From Cyclina sinensis (Eukaryota; Mollusca; Bivalvia; Venerida; Veneridae): DNA of 64,000 nucleotides. The DNA lies in assembly GCA_012932295.1 (NCBI GenBank), contig JAAONU010000009.1, forward strand, positions 9,899,535-9,963,534. Reading direction: 5' to 3'. The position numbers were made by a program, and so were the translations under genes. Shown in pieces: positions 11,540 to 23,581 of the stretch (positions are counted from its first letter, which is position 1; each line of letters starts with the position of its first letter). Under the pieces are notes generated by a model. It did not search any database and was not told where the DNA came from. It saw nothing but the letters and a program-made list of their open reading frames with translations.

Positions 11540-11567
11540 AACGTCATTCTTGTGACGTAATATATGG
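11540..11567 (+). promoter_or_regulatory. Paired CRE-like sites and TATA-like box
   Basis: taacgtca (11540-11547) and tgacgtaa (11553-11560) form a near-palindromic pair of bZIP/CRE-like half-sites. A TATA-like aatatatgg follows at 11559-11567, about 45-50 nt before the ATG at 11609. Position and composition fit a core promoter for the candidate gene, but this is inference. Confidence 0.35.
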
Positions 11568-11608
11568 TGGCGTTAAGTATTTTTAAAATGCTGTGAAAAA
11601 ACAACAAT

Positions 11609-11651
11609 ATGTCTTTAAATTGTTACATCGTGTTAGCATTTTGTGTAACAG
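11609..11651 (+). CDS. Candidate exon 1: signal peptide of a small membrane protein
   Basis: ATG opens 14 codons (MSLNCYIVLAFCVT) plus one base. Residues 5-13 are hydrophobic, as in a short signal peptide. The exon ends in a strong donor, acag|gtaagaaa. Its phase (one leftover base, G) matches the acceptor at 23899, where AT restores a codon (Asp) in the frame of the next exon. The implied intron is 12,247 bp. The alternative is that this is chance: 43 nt is little evidence, and exon 2 may have another upstream partner. Transcript data would decide. Confidence 0.45.
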
Positions 11652-11763
11652 GTAAGAAAATGTAATTTGTTTCGATTTCGTAAAAACGTTGTTCATTTCG
11701 TATATGTCTATAGATCTGCTTGATAACTATTTAACACCAAATCTCTCAAGCACACCTCTGTTG

Positions 11764-11855
11764 TTTATGATATCTGCTCTGTTGAATCACTCGTTAAATA
11801 GAAAAAAATGTTTATGATATCTGCTCTGTTGAATCACTCGATAAATAGAAGAGTT
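11764..11855. repeat. 47-bp tandem duplication
   Basis: tttatgatatctgctctgtt starts at 11764 and again at 11811, followed by nearly identical sequence to aaatagaa. Confidence 0.85.
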
Positions 11856-11867
11856 CCACTTTATGCA

Positions 11868-13217
11868 CATCATTGTGTCGCCCTTTCGAAGAAGGATCGC
11901 CTTGTCCGTCGGTCCGTCGGTCCGTCACGAAAACTTAACGTTGGCTATAACTTTGCCATTTCTAAACATTTCCTTATCAAACCTTCGAATTGTATTGCTT
12001 ATGACAACAGGGTTGGGATGATGCCAAAATCGTAAGGTCAAGATCACATTTGACAGAGTTATACTCCTTTTTGTAGATTCTACTTGGATTTTGTCATGAA
12101 AACTTAACGTTGGCAATAACTTTTCTATTTCTTAACATTTCGTCATCAACTTTCAAATTATATTGCTTACGACAACAGGGTCGTGATGATGCCAAAATCT
12201 GTATGTCAAGGTCACAACTGACAGAGTTATGCCCCTTTTTGTACTTTGTACTTTTGTACTTGGATTTTGTCATGAAAACTTAACATTGGCTATAACTATG
12301 ACATTTCTTAATATTTCTTTATCAAACTTTCTTTTGTAATGCTTACAATTGTGTCACTTAAGACAACGCCATTTCTCAAGGGCAGATAACCCTCAAATTT
12401 ATTTTTGCAATGTTATGCCCCTTTTTCAAGTTAAAATTTCTTGGGTAACCTTTTTGTTAATGTCCATGTCTCAAAAAGTGTCAAAGATATTCCATTCAAA
12501 CTTGGAATACTTGATCACCAGCAAGACCCCTGCAAAGATTGTTGGTATCCATGTCCCTGGGGTCACAGTTAGCCCCACCCCCAGAGGTCACTTTTGCTTA
12601 TACCTATATAGGAAAAAAACTTCTTAAGCCAAGAAATAAAATATTAACTGACATGAGATGGGTAAGTACTCCCCCCCCACTGACCCCTCTGCATGGGGAC
12701 CCGCCCCCCACCCCCACGTACCCCCCGGGCCCGATTTTTTTTAATACATAGGTACTTGACCCCCCGTCCACCATCAACCCCCTCCCCCCAAACAAACCAG
12801 TCACTCCCCCACCTCGGCCTAGAATTTTTTATTATTTTTTTTAATACATAGGTACTTGACTCCCCATCAACCCCTCCCCCCAAACCAGTCACCCCTCCCC
12901 CTCAAGGGTCCGATTTTTTTTTCTTTCTTTCTTTTTTTTTTCTTTTTAATTCATAGGTACTTGACGTCCCATCTCCCCCCAACACACCCCCGGGGCCGAT
13001 TTTTTTTTTAATACATAAGTACTTGACCCGAATTTTTTTTCATCTTGTATGACTAGGTACTTGCCCTCCCCCACTCAAATGTTTTTCACTTGGGCCTTTT
13101 GTTTAACTTGGCTTATAATTAATTATCCAGCACTGAGAAAAGTGGAGCATGCAGTCTTTGGACAGGTCTTGTTGTACTTGGACTAGCATGCTGTCTTTTC
13201 AAGCAGGCTCTTGTTTA
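11868..13217 (-). mobile_element. Hairpin-ended ACGG-type element, minus orientation
   Basis: The left side has gtccgtcggtccgtcggtcc (11907-11926), the reverse complement of an ACGG/ACCG microsatellite, next to a hairpin-like cctttcgaagaagg. Three to four units of about 140 bp follow (gaaaacttaacgttggc at 11929, 12097 and 12274). The right end reads gcaggctcttgttt, the reverse complement of the aaacaag start common to these elements. The C-rich block at 12660-13070 lies within it. Confidence 0.55.
12660..13075. repeat. C-rich/T-rich degenerate tandem block
   Basis: Four irregular repeats of the type ccgattttttttaatacata, ggtacttgac and a C run, starting near 12730, 12825, 12910 and 12990. 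Several C runs of five or more give i-motif/G-quadruplex potential. ORFs here are low-complexity artefacts. Confidence 0.7.
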
Positions 13218-13689
13218 CCTTTTTAGTTATTCTAACAGAGTACCGAAGGGCGACAGCAAGTGTTCCACTGAACACCCATCTAGTTTTACTTGTAGGTCAC
13301 TTTTCCGGAATAAAAAGAATCTACGGTAATGCTATCTCAAAGAAAATAATTTTGTCCTAAATTTCTTTTAAGCCCCATCAAATAAGATCTAATTTAATAT
13401 TCGGTGAAATAATGGGTCTTTTTTCACAGATTTATCTCCCTTGTAAACTTTGTGACTCTTTCGATACTATGGAAAACAAGTTGGCTGCTTAAAAAAAAAC
13501 TTCAAATGGGTTATGCCCAATTACTGATTGTAGGCCTACATGTGATCACATCTTGATGCAATATTTCTTGCGATAGTGATAGTTATGTTCTTGCTTTAAT
13601 GTTCCTGTCCATGTAAGTAAATATTGTCAGAGTGTAAACAAATTATAGCAAGTAATTTTATTACAATATATATTTTAAGTGTTTACAAG
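13218..13689. other. Gene-free stretch
   Basis: Nothing I can support between the inverted element and the first tRNA-like SINE. Confidence 0.35.
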
Positions 13690-13838
13690 TGTAGCCGGGT
13701 ACAGGTTTGTTCGTGATAAATCCATATGTCTGAACCGTGAGTCTAGATAGCTCAGTTGGAAGTGTGTCAGCCCTGTAAGCGGAAGGCCCTGGGTTCGAGT
13801 CCCGGTCGTGCCATGTATTTTCACCACCTGCTACATTT
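13690..13838 (+). repeat. tRNA-like SINE, copy 1
   Basis: A leader tgtagccgggtacaggtt is followed by a tRNA-like body at 13741-13813 (A box tagctcagttgg, B box gggttcgagtcc) and a trailer tattttcaccacctgctaca. The ends tgtagc and gctaca are inverted hexamers. The acceptor stem is degenerate. It matches copy 2, about 214 bp downstream, across leader, body and trailer. Confidence 0.7.
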
Positions 13839-13903
13839 GTAAATAAACTACGTTAAATATAGCTTCTGCTTTCGAGACGAATGCTAAATTTGAAGGGGGA
13901 ATA

Positions 13904-14050
13904 TGTAGCCGGGTACAGGTTTATAGATGATAAATCCATACAGCTGAACCGTGTGGCTTGGTAGCTCAGTTGGTAGAGTGTCAGCCCTGTATGTGGATGG
14001 CCCTGGGTTCGAGTCCCGGTCGAGCCACGATTTTTCACCACTTGTTACAC
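13904..14050 (+). repeat. tRNA-like SINE, copy 2
   Basis: Same leader, body and trailer as copy 1. The tRNA-like body at 13955-14027 is 73 nt long and folds well: a 7-bp acceptor stem (ggcttgg/tcgagcc), a D stem gctc/gagt and a T stem ctggg/cccgg. The anticodon loop reads cctgtat, with C where U33 is universal, and there is no run of T after it. It could be scored as a tRNA by a scanner but is better read as a tRNA-derived SINE. Confidence 0.65.
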
Positions 14051-14711
14051 AAGCGCAGGATATAATGTATACTCTATAAAATATAATCTTTGAGAACTAA
14101 ACTGCTATAATCTAATATCAGAAAATAATTAAAGTATTGTAAAAAGAGCTTAAAAAAAAGAACAACATAACAATTGTAAATTTTAAAAGACTTAAATTTC
14201 CTTATATTCACTTATCAGTGCTATACACTGCATGGAAAATAATCAGAGGTGTCATTTGAATAGGAAGCTTTCTGTATCGTGCACTGTCCACAACAACCTC
14301 TTCATATGGGCAACCGGTACCGACGATAAATAAGCTCAAAAAGATAGAGCAATACACCTTTATTTTAGCATCGCTCGCCGGCTGGCATTATAGACATTTT
14401 AAGAATTCAAAGAAATTTTAAGTCTGTTGTTGTACGTGCAGTAAATAATTTCCAATTTTATTGCTGTCGTTATTAAAAGTTATGCAAAATTATAAATCAG
14501 TTACAATCAATTTCTTTGTTAAATTTAGACACATCATTTACCTTAAACACAAACAAATATTTGGCACTCTCTTTAGTAACATTGAGAGAAATCTAATGAT
14601 TGCACATTGAATAGGGCCGCAAATTGGGTCGCAGATAGGATCGGAGGGCCGCAGAATAAGGATGTCCGAAAATCTCCGGTTCCAAACGCTCTGTTGCATA
14701 TTTGTTGTCAT
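14051..14711. other. Gene-free stretch
   Basis: AT-rich, with no supported feature before the minisatellite. Confidence 0.35.
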
Positions 14712-17700
14712 GAGAACGGGGAAGGGGCAATAAGCTGTCAACAGTACAATATGTAGGATGGGGGAAGAGGTAATAGCGTGTTAACAGTACAATGTGTAGG
14801 ATGAAGGTAAGAGGTAAAAGGGTGTTAAAAGTACAATGTGTAGGATCGGGGAAGAGGTAATAGGGTGTTAACAGTACAATATGTAGGAAGGGGGGAAGAG
14901 GTAATAGGGTGTTAACAGTACAATATGTAGGATGGGGGAAGAGGTAAAAGGGTGTTAACAGTACAATGTGTAGGATGGGGGAAGAGATAATAGGGTGTTA
15001 ACAGTACAATGTGTAGGATGGGGGAAGAGATAATAGGGTGTTAACAGTACAATGTGTAGGATGGGGGGGCGGGAGAGGTAATAGGGTGTTAACAGTACAA
15101 TGCGAAGAACGGGAAAGGGGCAATAGGCTGTGTACAGTACAATGTGTAGGATAGGGGATGAGGTAATATAGTGTTAACAGTATAATGTGAAGAACGGGAA
15201 AGGGGCAATAGACTGTTTACAGTACAATGTGTAGGATTGGGCAAGAGGTTAAAGGGTGTTAACAGTACAATGTGTAGGATTGGGGGAAGAGGTAATAGGG
15301 TGTTAACAGTACAATGTGTAGGATGGGGAAGAGGTAATAGGGGGTTAACAGTACAATGTGTAGGATTGGGGGGAAGAGGTAATAGGGTGTTAACAGTACA
15401 ATATGAAGGATTGGGGGAAGAGGTAATAGAGTGTTAACAGTACAATGTGTAGGATGAGGGAAGAGGTAATAGGGTGTTAACAGTACAATGTGTAGGATGG
15501 GGTAAGAGGTAAAAGGGTGTTAACAATACAATATGTAGGATGGGGGAAGAGGTAATAGCGTGTTAACAGTAAAATATATAGGATGGGGGAAGAGGTATTA
15601 GGGTGTTAATAATACAATATGTAGGATTGAGGGAAGAGGTATTAGATTGTTAACAGTACAATGTGTAGGATAGGGGAAGAGGTAATAGGGTGTTAACAGT
15701 ACAATGTGAAGAACGGGAAAGGGGCAATAGGCTGAGTACAGTACAATGTGTAGGATGGGGGATGAGGTAATATGATGTTAACAGTATAATGTGAAGAACG
15801 GGAAAGGGGCAAAAGGCTGTTTACAGTACAATGTGTAGGATTGGGCAAGAGGTAAAAGGGTGTTAACAGTACAATGTGTAGGATTGGGGGAAGAGGTAAT
15901 AGGGTGTTAACAGTACAATGTGTAAGGATTGGGGGAAAGAGGTAATAGGGTGTTAACAGTACAATATGAAGGATTAGGGGACGAGGTAATAGAGTGTTAA
16001 CAGTACAATGTGTAGGATGAGAGAAGAGGTAATAGGGTGTTAACAGTACAATGTGAAGAACGGGAAAGGGGCAATAGGCTGTGTACAGTACAATGTGTAG
16101 GATGGGGGATGAGGTAATATGGTGTTAACAGTATAATGTGAAGAACGGGAAAGGGGCAATAGGCTGTTTACAGTACAATGTGTAGGATTGGGCAAGAGGT
16201 AAAAGGGTGTTAACAGTACAATGTGTAGGATTGGGGGAAGAGGTAATAGGGTGTTAACAGTATAATGTGTAGGATTGGGGGGAAGAGGTAATAGGATGTT
16301 AACAGTACAATATGAAGGATTAGGGGAAGAGGTAATAGAGTGTTAACAGTACAATGTGTAGGATGAGGGAAGAGGTAATAGGGTGTTAACAGTACAATGT
16401 GTAGGATGGGGTAAGAGGTAAAAGGGTGTTAACAATACAATATGTAGGATGGGAGAAGAGGTAATAGCGTGTTAACAGTAAAATATAAAGGATGGGGGAA
16501 GAGGTATTAGGGTGTTAATAATACAATATGTAGGATTGAGGGAAGTGGTATTAGATTGTTAACAGTACAATGTGTAGGATAGGGGAAGAGGTAATAGGGT
16601 GTTAACAGTACAATGTGAAGGATTAGGGGAAGAGGAAATAGAGTGTTAACAGTACAATGTGTAGGATGAGGGAAGAGGTAATAGGGTGTCAACAGTACAA
16701 TGTGTAGGATGGGGTAAGAGGTAAAAGAGTGTTAACAATACAATATGTAGGATGGGGGAAGAGGTATTGGGTGTTAACAGTAAAATATATAGGATGGGGG
16801 AAGAGGTAATAGGGTGTTAATAGTACAATATGTAGGATTGAGGGAGAGGTATTAGATTGTTAACAGTACAATGTGTAGGATAGGGGAAGAGGTAATAGGG
16901 TGTTAATAATACAATATGTAGGATTGATTGAGGGAAGTGGTATTAGATTGTTAACAGTACAATGTGTAGGATAGGGGAAGAGGTAATAGGGTGTTAACAG
17001 TACAATGTGAAGGATTAGGGGAAGAGGAAATAGAGTGTTAACAGTACAATGTGTAGGATGAGGGAAGAGGTAATAGGGTGTCAACAGTACAATGTGTAGG
17101 ATGGGGTAAGAGGTAAAAGAGTGTTAACAATACAATATGTAGGATGGGGGAAGAGGTATTGGGTGTTAACAGTAAAATATATAGGATGGGGGAAGAGGTA
17201 ATAGGGTGTTAATAGTACAATATGTAGGATTGAGGGAGAGGTATTAGATTGTTAACAGTACAATGTGTAGGATAGGGGAAGAGGTAATAGGGGATTAACA
17301 GTACAATATGTAGGATTGGGGGAAGAGGTAATAGGGTGTTAACAGAAGAATGTGTATGATGGGGGGAGAGGTAATAGGCTGTTTACAGTAAAATATGTAG
17401 ATTGGGGGAAGAGGTAATAGGGTGTTAACAGTACAATGCGTAGGATGGGAAAAGGTAATAGGGTGTTAACAGTACAGTATGTAGGATTGGGGGAAGAGGT
17501 AATAGGGTGTTAACAGAAGAATGTGTATGATGGGGGGAGAGGTAATAGGCTGTTTACAGTAAAATATGTAGAATGGGGGAAGAGGTAATAGGGTGTTAAC
17601 AGTACAATATGTAGGATGGGGGAAGAGGAAATAGAGTGTTAACAGTACAATGTGTAGGATTGAGGGTAGAGGTAATACGGTGTAAACAGTACAATGTTTA

Positions 17701-20700
17701 GGATAGGGAGAGGTAATATGGTGTTAACAGTATAATGTGAAGAACGCGAAAGGGGCAATAGGCTGTTGACAGTACAAGTGTAGGATGGGGGAAGAGGTAA
17801 TAGGGTGATTACAGTACAATGTGTATAATTGGAGAAGAGGCAAAAGGGTGTTAACGGTACAATATGTAGGATTGGGGGAAATAGGGTGTTAACAAAACAA
17901 TGTGTAGGATAAGGAAGAGGTAATAGGGTGTTAACAGTGCAATGTGTAGGATTGGGGGAAGAGGTAATAGGGCGTTAACAGTACAATATGTAGGATTGGT
18001 GGAAGAGGTATAAAGTGTTAACAGTACAATGTGTAGGATGGGGGAAGAGGTAATAGGGTGTTAACAGTACAATGTGTAGGATGGGGTAAGAGGTAAAAGG
18101 GTGTTAACAATACACTATGTAGGATGGGGGAAGAGGTAATAGGGTGTTAACAGTACAATATGTAGGATGGGGAAGAGGTAATAGGGTGTTAATAGTACAA
18201 TATGTAGGATTGAGGGAAGTGGTTGTAGATTGTTAACAGTACAATGTGTAGGATGGGGGAAGAGGTAATAGGGTGTTAACAGTACAATGTGTAGGATGGG
18301 GGGAGAGGTAATAGGGTGTTGACAGTACAATATGTAGGATTGGGGGAAGAGGTAATAGGGTGTTAACAGAACAATGTATAAGATGGGGGAAGAGGTAATA
18401 GACTGTTTACAGTAAAATATGTAGAATGGGGGAAGAGGTAATAGGGTCTTAACAGTACAATGTGTAGGATGGGGGAAGAGGTAATAGGGTGTTAACAGTA
18501 TAATATGTAGGATGCGGGAGAGGAAATAGAGTGTTAACAGTACAATGTGTAGGATTGAGGGAAGAGGTAATAGGGTGTTAACAGTACAATATTTAGGATA
18601 GGGGAAGAGGTAATAGGGTGTTAACAGTACAATATGTAGGATGGGGGAAGAGGTAATAGAGTGTTAACAGTACAATTTGTAGGATGGGGGATGAGGTAAT
18701 ATGGTGTTTACAGTACAATTTGTAGAATTAGGGGAAGAGGTAATAGGGTGTTAACAGCACAATATGTTGGATTGGGGGAAGAGGCAATAGAGTGTTAACA
18801 GTACAATGTGTATGATAGCGGGAAGATGTAATAGGGTGTTAACAGTACAATATGTAAGATGGGGGGAACAGGTAATAGGGTGTTAACAGTACAATGTGTG
18901 GGATGGGGGAAAAGGTAATATTGTGTTGACAGTACAATGTGTAGGTTGTGGGAAGAGGTAAAAGGGTGTTTACCGTACAATGTGAAAGATAGGGGAAGAG
19001 GTAATAGGGTGTTGACAGTACAATATGTAGGATTGAGGGAAGAGGTAATAGGGTGTTAACAGAACAATGTATAGGATGGGGGAAGAGGTAATAGGCTGTT
19101 TACAGTAAAATATGTAGAATGGGGGAAGAGGTAATAGGGTCCTAACAGTACAATGAGTAGGATGGGAGGAAGAGGTAATATGGTGTTAACAGTACAATAT
19201 GTAGGATGCGGGGAGAGGAAATAGAGTGTTAACAGTACAATGTGTAGGATTGAGGGAAGAGGTAATAGGTTTTTTACAGTACAATATTTAGGATGGGGGA
19301 AGAGATAATAGAGTGTTAACAGTACAACTTGTAGGATGGGGCGAGAGGTAAAAGGGTGTTAACAGTACAATTTGTAGGATTGGAGGAAGAGGTAATGGGG
19401 TGTTAACAGTACAATTTGTAGGATGGGGGAAGAGGTAATAGGGTGTTAATAGTACAATTTGTAGGACTGGGGGAAAAGGTAATAGGGTGTTAACAGTACA
19501 ATATGTTGGATTGGGGGAAGAGGTAATAGAGTGTTAACAGTACAATGTGTAGGATAGCGGGAGAGGTAAAAGGGTGTTAACAGTACAAAATGTAAGATGG
19601 GGGGATAGGTAATAGGGTGTTAACAGTACAATGTGTGGGATGGGGACAAAGGTAATAGGGTGTTGACAGTACAATGTGTAGGTTGGGGGGAAGAGGTAAA
19701 AGGGTGTTTACTGTACAGTGTGAAGGATGGGGGGAGAGGTAATAAGATGTTAACAGTACAATAGATATAGGTTGGGGAGAAGAGGTAATAGGGTGTTAAC
19801 AGTACAATATGTAGGATGGGGGAAGAGGTAAAAGGGTGTTTACAGTAAAATATGTAGGATGGGGGAAGGTGCAATAGATTGTTAACAGTACAATATGTAG
19901 GATTAGGGAAGGGGCAATAGGCTGTTTACAGTACAATATGTAGGATGGGGGAAGAGGTAATAGGGTTTGAATAACGGGGAAGTGGCAATAGGATGTTTAC
20001 TGTACAATATAAAGGATTAGGGGAAGAGGTAACAGGGTGTTTAAAGTACAATATGTAGGATGGGGGGAGAGGTAATAGGGTGTTCAAAGTACAATGTTAA
20101 GGACGCAGGAGAGGCAATAGGCTGTTTACAGCACAATATGTAGGATGGGGAGAGTTAATATGGTGTATACAGTACAATGTGATAAACGGGGAGGGGCAAT
20201 AGGCTGTTTACAGCACAATATGTAGAATGGGGGAGAGGTAATATGGCGTATACAGTACAATGTGTAGGATGAGCGAGATGTAATATGGTGTATACAGTAC
20301 AAAATGTTTTATTGGGGATATGTTATATGGTGTATACAGTACAATGTGAAGGATTGATGAGAGAATATATGGTGGATACAGTACAACGTAAAAACCGGGG
20401 AAGGGGCAATAGGCTGTTTACATTACAATATGTAGGACGGGGGAGAGATAATATGGTGTATACAGTACAATGTGAAGCATGGGGAAGATGTAATATGGTG
20501 TGTACAGTACAATGTGTAAGACGGGGTAGAGGTAATATGGTGTTCAAAGTACAATGTGAAGAACGGGGAGGGGGCAATAGGCAGCTTACAATACAATATG
20601 TAGGATCGGAAAGATGTAATATGGTGTATACAGTACAATATGTAGGATAGGGGAGAGGTAATATAGTGTTTACAGTACAATATGAAGGATGAATGAGAGG

Positions 20701-22560
20701 TTATATGGTGTATACAGTACAATGTAAAAAACGAGGAAGGTGCAATAGGGTGTTTGCAGTACAATATGTAGGATCGGGGAAATGTAATATGATGTATACA
20801 GTACAATATGTAGGATGGGGGAGAGATAATATGGTGTAAAACAGTAAAATGTGAAGGATGGATTAGAGGTTATATGGTGTATACAGTACAATGTCAAAAA
20901 CGGGGAAGTGGCAATAGGCTGTTTACAGTACTAAATGTAGGATCGGTGAGAGACTATAACGTGTATACAGTACAATGTGAAGGATTGGAGAGAGTTAATA
21001 TGGTGTATACAGTACAATGTGAAGGAAGGGGGGAGAGGTAATATTATGTGCACAGTACAATGTGAAAAACGGGGAAGGGCAATAGGCTGTTTACAGTACA
21101 ATATGTAGGATCGACGAGAGGTAATATGGTGTATACAGTACAATGTGAAAAACGGGGACGGGCTATAGGCTTTTTACAGTACAATATGTAGGATCGACGA
21201 GAGGTAATATTGTGTATACAGTACAATGTGAAGGATTGGGGAGAGGTAATATGGTGTATTTAGAACAATGTGAAAAAAGGTGGAAGGGGCAATAGGCTGT
21301 TTACAGTGCAATATGTAGGATGGTTGAGAGGTAATATGGTGTATACAGTACAATATGTAGGGTGGGGAGGTAATATGGTGTATAAAATGCAATTTGAAAA
21401 ACAAGGAAGGGTCAATAGGCTTTTTACAGCACAATATGTAGGATTGGGGAGATATGGTGTATACAGTACATGTGAAAAAGAGGGAAGGGGCAATAGATTG
21501 TTTACAGTAAAATATGAATGATGGGGGAGAGGTTATGTGGTGTATACAGGACAATATGTAGGATGGGGGAGATGAAAAATGGTGTAGAACAGTATAATGT
21601 GTAAGACAGGGGAGAGGTAATATGATGTATACAGTACAATGTAAAGGATGGGGGAGAGGAAATATGGTGTATACAGTACAATGTGTAAGACGGGGGAGAG
21701 GTAATAGGGTGTATACAGTACAATGTGAAGGATGGGGGAGAGGAAATATGGTGTATACAGTACAGTTTGTAAGACGGGGGAGATGTAATATGGTGTATAC
21801 AGTACAATGTGAAGGATGGGGAAGAGGTAATATTGTGTATACAGTACAATGTGTAAGACGGGGGAGAGGTAATATGGTGTATACAGTACAATGTGAAGGA
21901 TTGGGGAGAGGTAATATGGTGTTTACTGTACAATGTGTAAGACGGGGGAGAGGAAATATGGTGTATTCAGTACAGTGTGTAAGACGGGGGAGAGGAAATA
22001 TGGTGTATACAGTAATATGTGTAAGACGGGGGAGAAGTTTTATGGTGTATACAGCACAATGTGTAAGACGGAGGACAGGTAATATGGTGTATACAGTACA
22101 ATGTAAAGGATAGGGGAGAGGTAATATGGTGTATACAGTCCAATGTAAAAAACGGGGAAGGGGCAATAGGCTGTTTACAGTACAATATGTAGGATGGGGG
22201 TGAGGTAATATGGTGTATACAGTACAATGTGAAGTAAGAGGGGAGAGGTAATATGGTGTATACAGTACAATGTGTAAGTACGAGGGGAGAGGTAATATGG
22301 TGTATACAGTACAATGTGAAGGATGAGGAAGATGTAATATGGTGTATACAGTACAATGTGTAAGACGGGGGAGAGGTAATATGGTGTGTACAGTACAATG
22401 TGTAAGACTGGGGAGAGGTAATATGGTGTGTACAGTACAATGAGAAGGATGGGGGAGAGGTAATTATGGTGTATACAGTACAATGAGAAGGATTGGGGAG
22501 AGGTTATATGGTGTATACAGTACAATGTGAAGGGTGCAGGAGGGACTGCAGGTTGTTTAC
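14712..22560. repeat. 7.8-kb minisatellite of 42-43-bp units
   Basis: Roughly 185 head-to-tail units (array length divided by unit length). Up to about 20,000 the core is gttaacagtacaatgtgtag followed by gatgggggaagaggtaatag. From about 20,150 the core becomes tgtatacagtacaatgtgaa with ggagaggtaatatgg. The plus strand is strongly purine- and G-rich. Because 42 bp is 14 codons, long ORFs appear on both strands (up to 330 codons at 21174-22166, minus), but they only repeat the unit and are not genes. Larger duplications of several units are visible (see findings). Confidence 0.95.
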
Positions 22561-23380
22561 CGAATATTTTCAAAGAACAGAAGGAAAGCTTCGACAATAT
22601 TCATAAACAGTTCTAACAATAATGAGACCTAATCACGGTGTTGAATTAAAGTTGACTGCAGTTGGAATAACCCTTAATAATGAAATGCCGTTACGAAATA
22701 TCGACCTTTACAGCTACTGCACATGCCGTATGAAGAGCTTTTATACTTTTCCCCGTTCTATTTGTTCCCTTTAAACGAAAATGCCCGGTTCAAAGAATGT
22801 CACAGTATTGTCTCTACATTTTTAAAAATAGAAAACTAGATGGGAAAAAGTTAGTTTGTCCAGATAAAATTTAGCTACTCGTAACAAAAGTCCAAAACAA
22901 TAGTAAGTAATGACTAAGTAAGCATTCATAATAGACCAAACCGTAGCAGGGTCTATGTCTATGTCTTATAGATAGGACTAGGTAGATCTGATGTCTGAAA
23001 TAACACGTATTCAGATATTCCTCATTTTGGCAGTAATGAAATATATGCACTCTATTGCGTATTGTGGCTGATTTCTGCCATATAGTTCCGGCGTGTTGGC
23101 GGGGCGACAACATGACAGAACGGAAAATGTTACATTTGTAGGATTGCCGCGCTCATTTCCATTCTGTCGTGTTGGCGTTTGTATGGGTTTTATGCCGATT
23201 TCAACATCTAGATCATATCTCGGCGGTCAGTCCACCTGACCCGTTTTCCTGGATAACTAACCAGTAATTACCAATTTCTCCGCAAGTGACTGACTATTTC
23301 CCACATGATCTACTCTAAATCAGCGGTGAGAAAAAAATGAACAGTAGACAAAATGTCCGAGAACAATTGTCAAGAAATTT
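22561..23380. other. Gene-free stretch with scattered cgtgttggcg motifs
   Basis: Unique-looking DNA after the array. From about 23090 the motif ccggcgtgttggcggggcga and its inverse begin to appear, foreshadowing the palindrome at 23464-23581. Confidence 0.4.
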
Positions 23381-23453
23381 TGCCCTGCCCAGGAATTGAA
23401 CCAACGACCCATGGATTACTTATCCAGTGATTTACAAATTGAGCTAAGCGGGC
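23381..23453 (-). ncRNA. tRNA-like SINE relic, minus strand
   Basis: On the minus strand, gcccgcttagctcaatttg carries an A-box-like sequence and ggttcaattcc a B-box-like one, with about 73 nt end to end. The acceptor pairing is partial (four to five of seven). This is a decayed tRNA-derived repeat. Confidence 0.45.
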
Positions 23454-23463
23454 GGGCGTGGAC

Positions 23464-23581
23464 ATGTCGTGTTGGCGCCCTAAAAGTGTCCTCTGTCGTG
23501 TTGGCGTGCTGTCGCAGTAATGAAATGTATGCGGGGCGACAACACGCCAGAAAGACACTTTTAGGGCGCCAACGCGACGTA
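23464..23581. repeat. Imperfect palindrome of about 118 bp
   Basis: gttggcgccctaaaagtgtc on the left and gacacttttagggcgccaac on the right are exact inverse complements. Inside, gtcgtgttggcgtg pairs with cgacaacacgcc. The whole segment can form one long hairpin. Further tgtcgtg and cgacac motifs continue to about 23640. Confidence 0.8.

Noticed and set aside
12539..12892. Glycine- and proline-rich ORFs on both strands
   Set aside because: Low-complexity translations of the C-rich/T-rich block, with no motif or start context.
13955..14027. Functional tRNA gene
   Set aside because: The fold is good, but U33 is replaced by C, there is a near-identical degraded copy with the same non-tRNA leader and trailer, and no T-run terminator follows. 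A SINE is the better reading.
21174..22166. 330-codon minus-strand ORF, and other long ORFs on both strands between 14700 and 22600
   Set aside because: They translate the 42-bp minisatellite unit over and over (variants of TVYTILPLPRLTHC). The unit is a multiple of three, so open frames arise by chance on several frames and both strands.
14712..22560. CRISPR array
   Set aside because: The units are directly adjacent degenerate repeats without unique spacers, and the window is eukaryotic.
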